Of a stretch of DNA of 5,824 bases, positions 5,001 through 5,824 are shown piece after piece; the first letter of the stretch is position 1; the number at the start of each line of letters is the position of its first letter. Both the position numbers and the translations under genes were made by a program. The notes under the pieces are model-generated. The model was not told the DNA's origin. It did not search any database and worked only from the letters and a program-made list of their open reading frames with translations. This DNA comes from Pseudomonadota bacterium (GTDB lineage: Bacteria; Pseudomonadota; Alphaproteobacteria; Rhizobiales; Beijerinckiaceae): assembly GCA_023422485.1 (NCBI GenBank), contig JAGTAM010000619.1:1-5824 (forward strand), given 5' to 3'.

Positions 5001-5675
5001 TCAGCCCGGATCGTCGGCGGGCTTCGGCCCCGGCGGGGCGAACAGATCCTCGGGTGGATCGGCAACGACCTTTCCGCCCGCGAGATCGAGGCTCGGCACG
5101 AAGGCCTTGGTGAAGGGCAGGAGCGCGGTCGGGCCGCCGGCCGCCGGGCGGATCTCGAGCAGATCCCCGCCGCCGTAATTCGGCACGGCCACGATGGTGC
5201 CGATCGCGGTCCCGGTGCCGTCCTCGACGGCGAGGCCGATCAGGTCGGTGAGGAAGAACTCGTCCTCGTCCTCGACGTCGCCCAAGCGCTCGCGAGCGAT
5301 GGCGAGGGTGACGCGATTGAGCGCTTCGGCGCCGCTGCGGTCGTTCACGCCCTTCACCCGCACGATCAGCAGATCGGAGGAGCTGCCGGGGGCGGGGCGG
5401 ACGTCATCGAGTTCGAGGGTGCGGCCGTCGGAGGCGCGCAAGGGGCCGTAGCCCGCGATCGCCAGGGGCTCGCCGGTATAGGATTTCAGCCGCACCTCGC
5501 CGTGCAGGCCGTGCGGCCGGCCGAACTCGCCGAGCAGGACGAGGCCCGGATCGGGCGAGGCGGGGGGGGCAGGCTTGGCGCCCTGCGGCTTGCGGGCCGA
5601 GGTGACGGCCCCCGGCGCGAGGCGGTCGGCGGGCCGCGCAGGTCCGCGCGATGAGGATCCGGGGCGGCGGGCCAT
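5001..5675 (-). CDS. rimM: 16S rRNA-processing / ribosome maturation factor RimM
   Basis: RimM binds ribosomal protein S19 (uS19) and helps mature the 30S head domain, in the cytoplasm. The 224 residues hold an N-terminal RimM domain with LLGEFGRPHGLHGEVRLKSY (47-66) and a C-terminal PRC-barrel domain with EFFLTDLIGLAVED (139-152) and VPNYGGGDLLEI (164-175). The closing LLPFTKAFVPSLDL (185-198) and ADPPEDLF (205-212) are typical. Family members are usually 165-190 residues long. The excess is a 43-residue Pro/Ala/Arg-rich N-terminal extension, probably disordered, plus a short Pro-rich tail. The ATG at 5675 is the only plausible start: GAGG (5687-5684) lies 8 nt upstream, an in-frame stop lies at 5714-5712, and I saw no ATG or GTG just before the conserved domain. 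rpsP would be expected to the right, outside the window. trmD does not follow directly. Confidence 0.95.
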   Translation of the reverse strand: MARRPGSSSRGPARPADRLAPGAVTSARKPQGAKPAPPASPDPGLVLLGEFGRPHGLHGEVRLKSYTGEPLAIAGYGPLRASDGRTLELDDVRPAPGSSSDLLIVRVKGVNDRSGAEALNRVTLAIARERLGDVEDEDEFFLTDLIGLAVEDGTGTAIGTIVAVPNYGGGDLLEIRPAAGGPTALLPFTKAFVPSLDLAGGKVVADPPEDLFAPPGPKPADDPG

Positions 5676-5704
5676 GCAGGGTGCCTCGATGACGGCGCGT
5701 TTGT

Positions 5705-5725
5705 CCCTTCCTCAGGGAGGAAAGG
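5705..5725 (-). other. Hairpin in the rimM upstream region
   Basis: On the minus strand CCTTTCCTC (5725-5717) pairs with GAGGAAGGG (5713-5705): nine pairs including one G-U, with a CCT triloop. It lies 30-50 bases upstream of the rimM ATG. No T-run follows, so it is not a standard terminator. It could be a leader hairpin or an RNA-processing site in an rpsP-rimM transcript; this is inference. Confidence 0.4.
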
Positions 5726-5774
5726 CGTGAGGTGGGGACGGTGCTGGCAGAGGCGAGCGGTGCCTCTCGCGCGA

Positions 5775-5800
5775 CCCCCACCCCTGGCCCCTCCCCACCC
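5775..5800 (-). other. Putative G-quadruplex motif upstream of rimM
   Basis: On the plus strand there are five cytosine runs: 5775-5779 (5), 5781-5784 (4), 5788-5791 (4), 5793-5796 (4) and 5798-5800 (3). They are separated by only A, TGG, T and A. The minus strand, which is the rimM sense strand, therefore carries five G-runs with 1-3 nt loops and meets the usual G4 pattern. It sits 100-125 bases before the rimM start. It may be part of a dispersed intergenic C/G-rich repeat. Confidence 0.55.
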
Positions 5801-5824
5801 AGATCGGATCGGGTCTCGGGCCGG

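Noticed and set aside
4716..5654. 312-residue plus-strand open frame across the DUF4239 3' end and rimM
   Set aside because: It crosses two supported genes and the REP-like palindrome. Its composition is that of a shadow frame.

Overview
The window looks like chromosomal housekeeping DNA from a high-GC alphaproteobacterium. It is most likely a Hyphomicrobiales member of the Methylobacterium/Methylorubrum type. The reasons are a hand-counted GC near 70% in serC, alphaproteobacterial-looking SerC, TrmD and RimM sequences, an exported methyltransferase and a DUF4239 protein typical of that group, and two intergenic palindromes of kinds I know from rhizobial and Methylobacterium genomes. The genus is inferred, not shown.

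Layout from left to right. (1) Positions 1-540, minus: the N-terminal 180 residues of a glutamate dehydrogenase that runs off the left edge. It is visibly less GC-rich than its neighbours. (2) 667-1827, minus: serC, phosphoserine aminotransferase, preceded on its own strand by a leader with a series of hairpins (1833-1916). The leader sits where the alphaproteobacterial serC leader motif is expected. (3) 2001-2723, minus: trmD. (4) 2777-3058, minus: a small predicted secreted protein with a basic tail. (5) 3185-3916, plus, divergent from it: a class I SAM-dependent methyltransferase with a signal peptide. (6) 3952-4044: an imperfect intergenic palindrome. (7) 4147-4941, plus: a DUF4239-family membrane protein. 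(8) 4942-4989: a REP-like palindrome between convergent genes. (9) 5001-5675, minus: rimM, with an upstream region (5676-5824) holding a small hairpin and a strong G-quadruplex motif on the rimM sense strand.

Functional links. RimM (30S maturation) and TrmD (tRNA m1G37) normally lie together in an rpsP-rimM-trmD-rplS cluster. Here both keep the same orientation but are about 2.3 kb apart, separated by the secreted protein, the exported methyltransferase and the DUF4239 gene. SerC consumes glutamate and yields 2-oxoglutarate, the pair interconverted by the adjacent glutamate dehydrogenase. That makes the neighbourhood biochemically sensible but does not prove co-regulation.

No mobile element, CRISPR array, tRNA or rRNA was seen, and no gap between genes exceeds 300 bases. 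I do not see a convincing new biological system. The points most worth a second look are the serC leader, the exported methyltransferase/secreted protein pair, the interrupted rimM-trmD cluster, and the G4 motif upstream of rimM.
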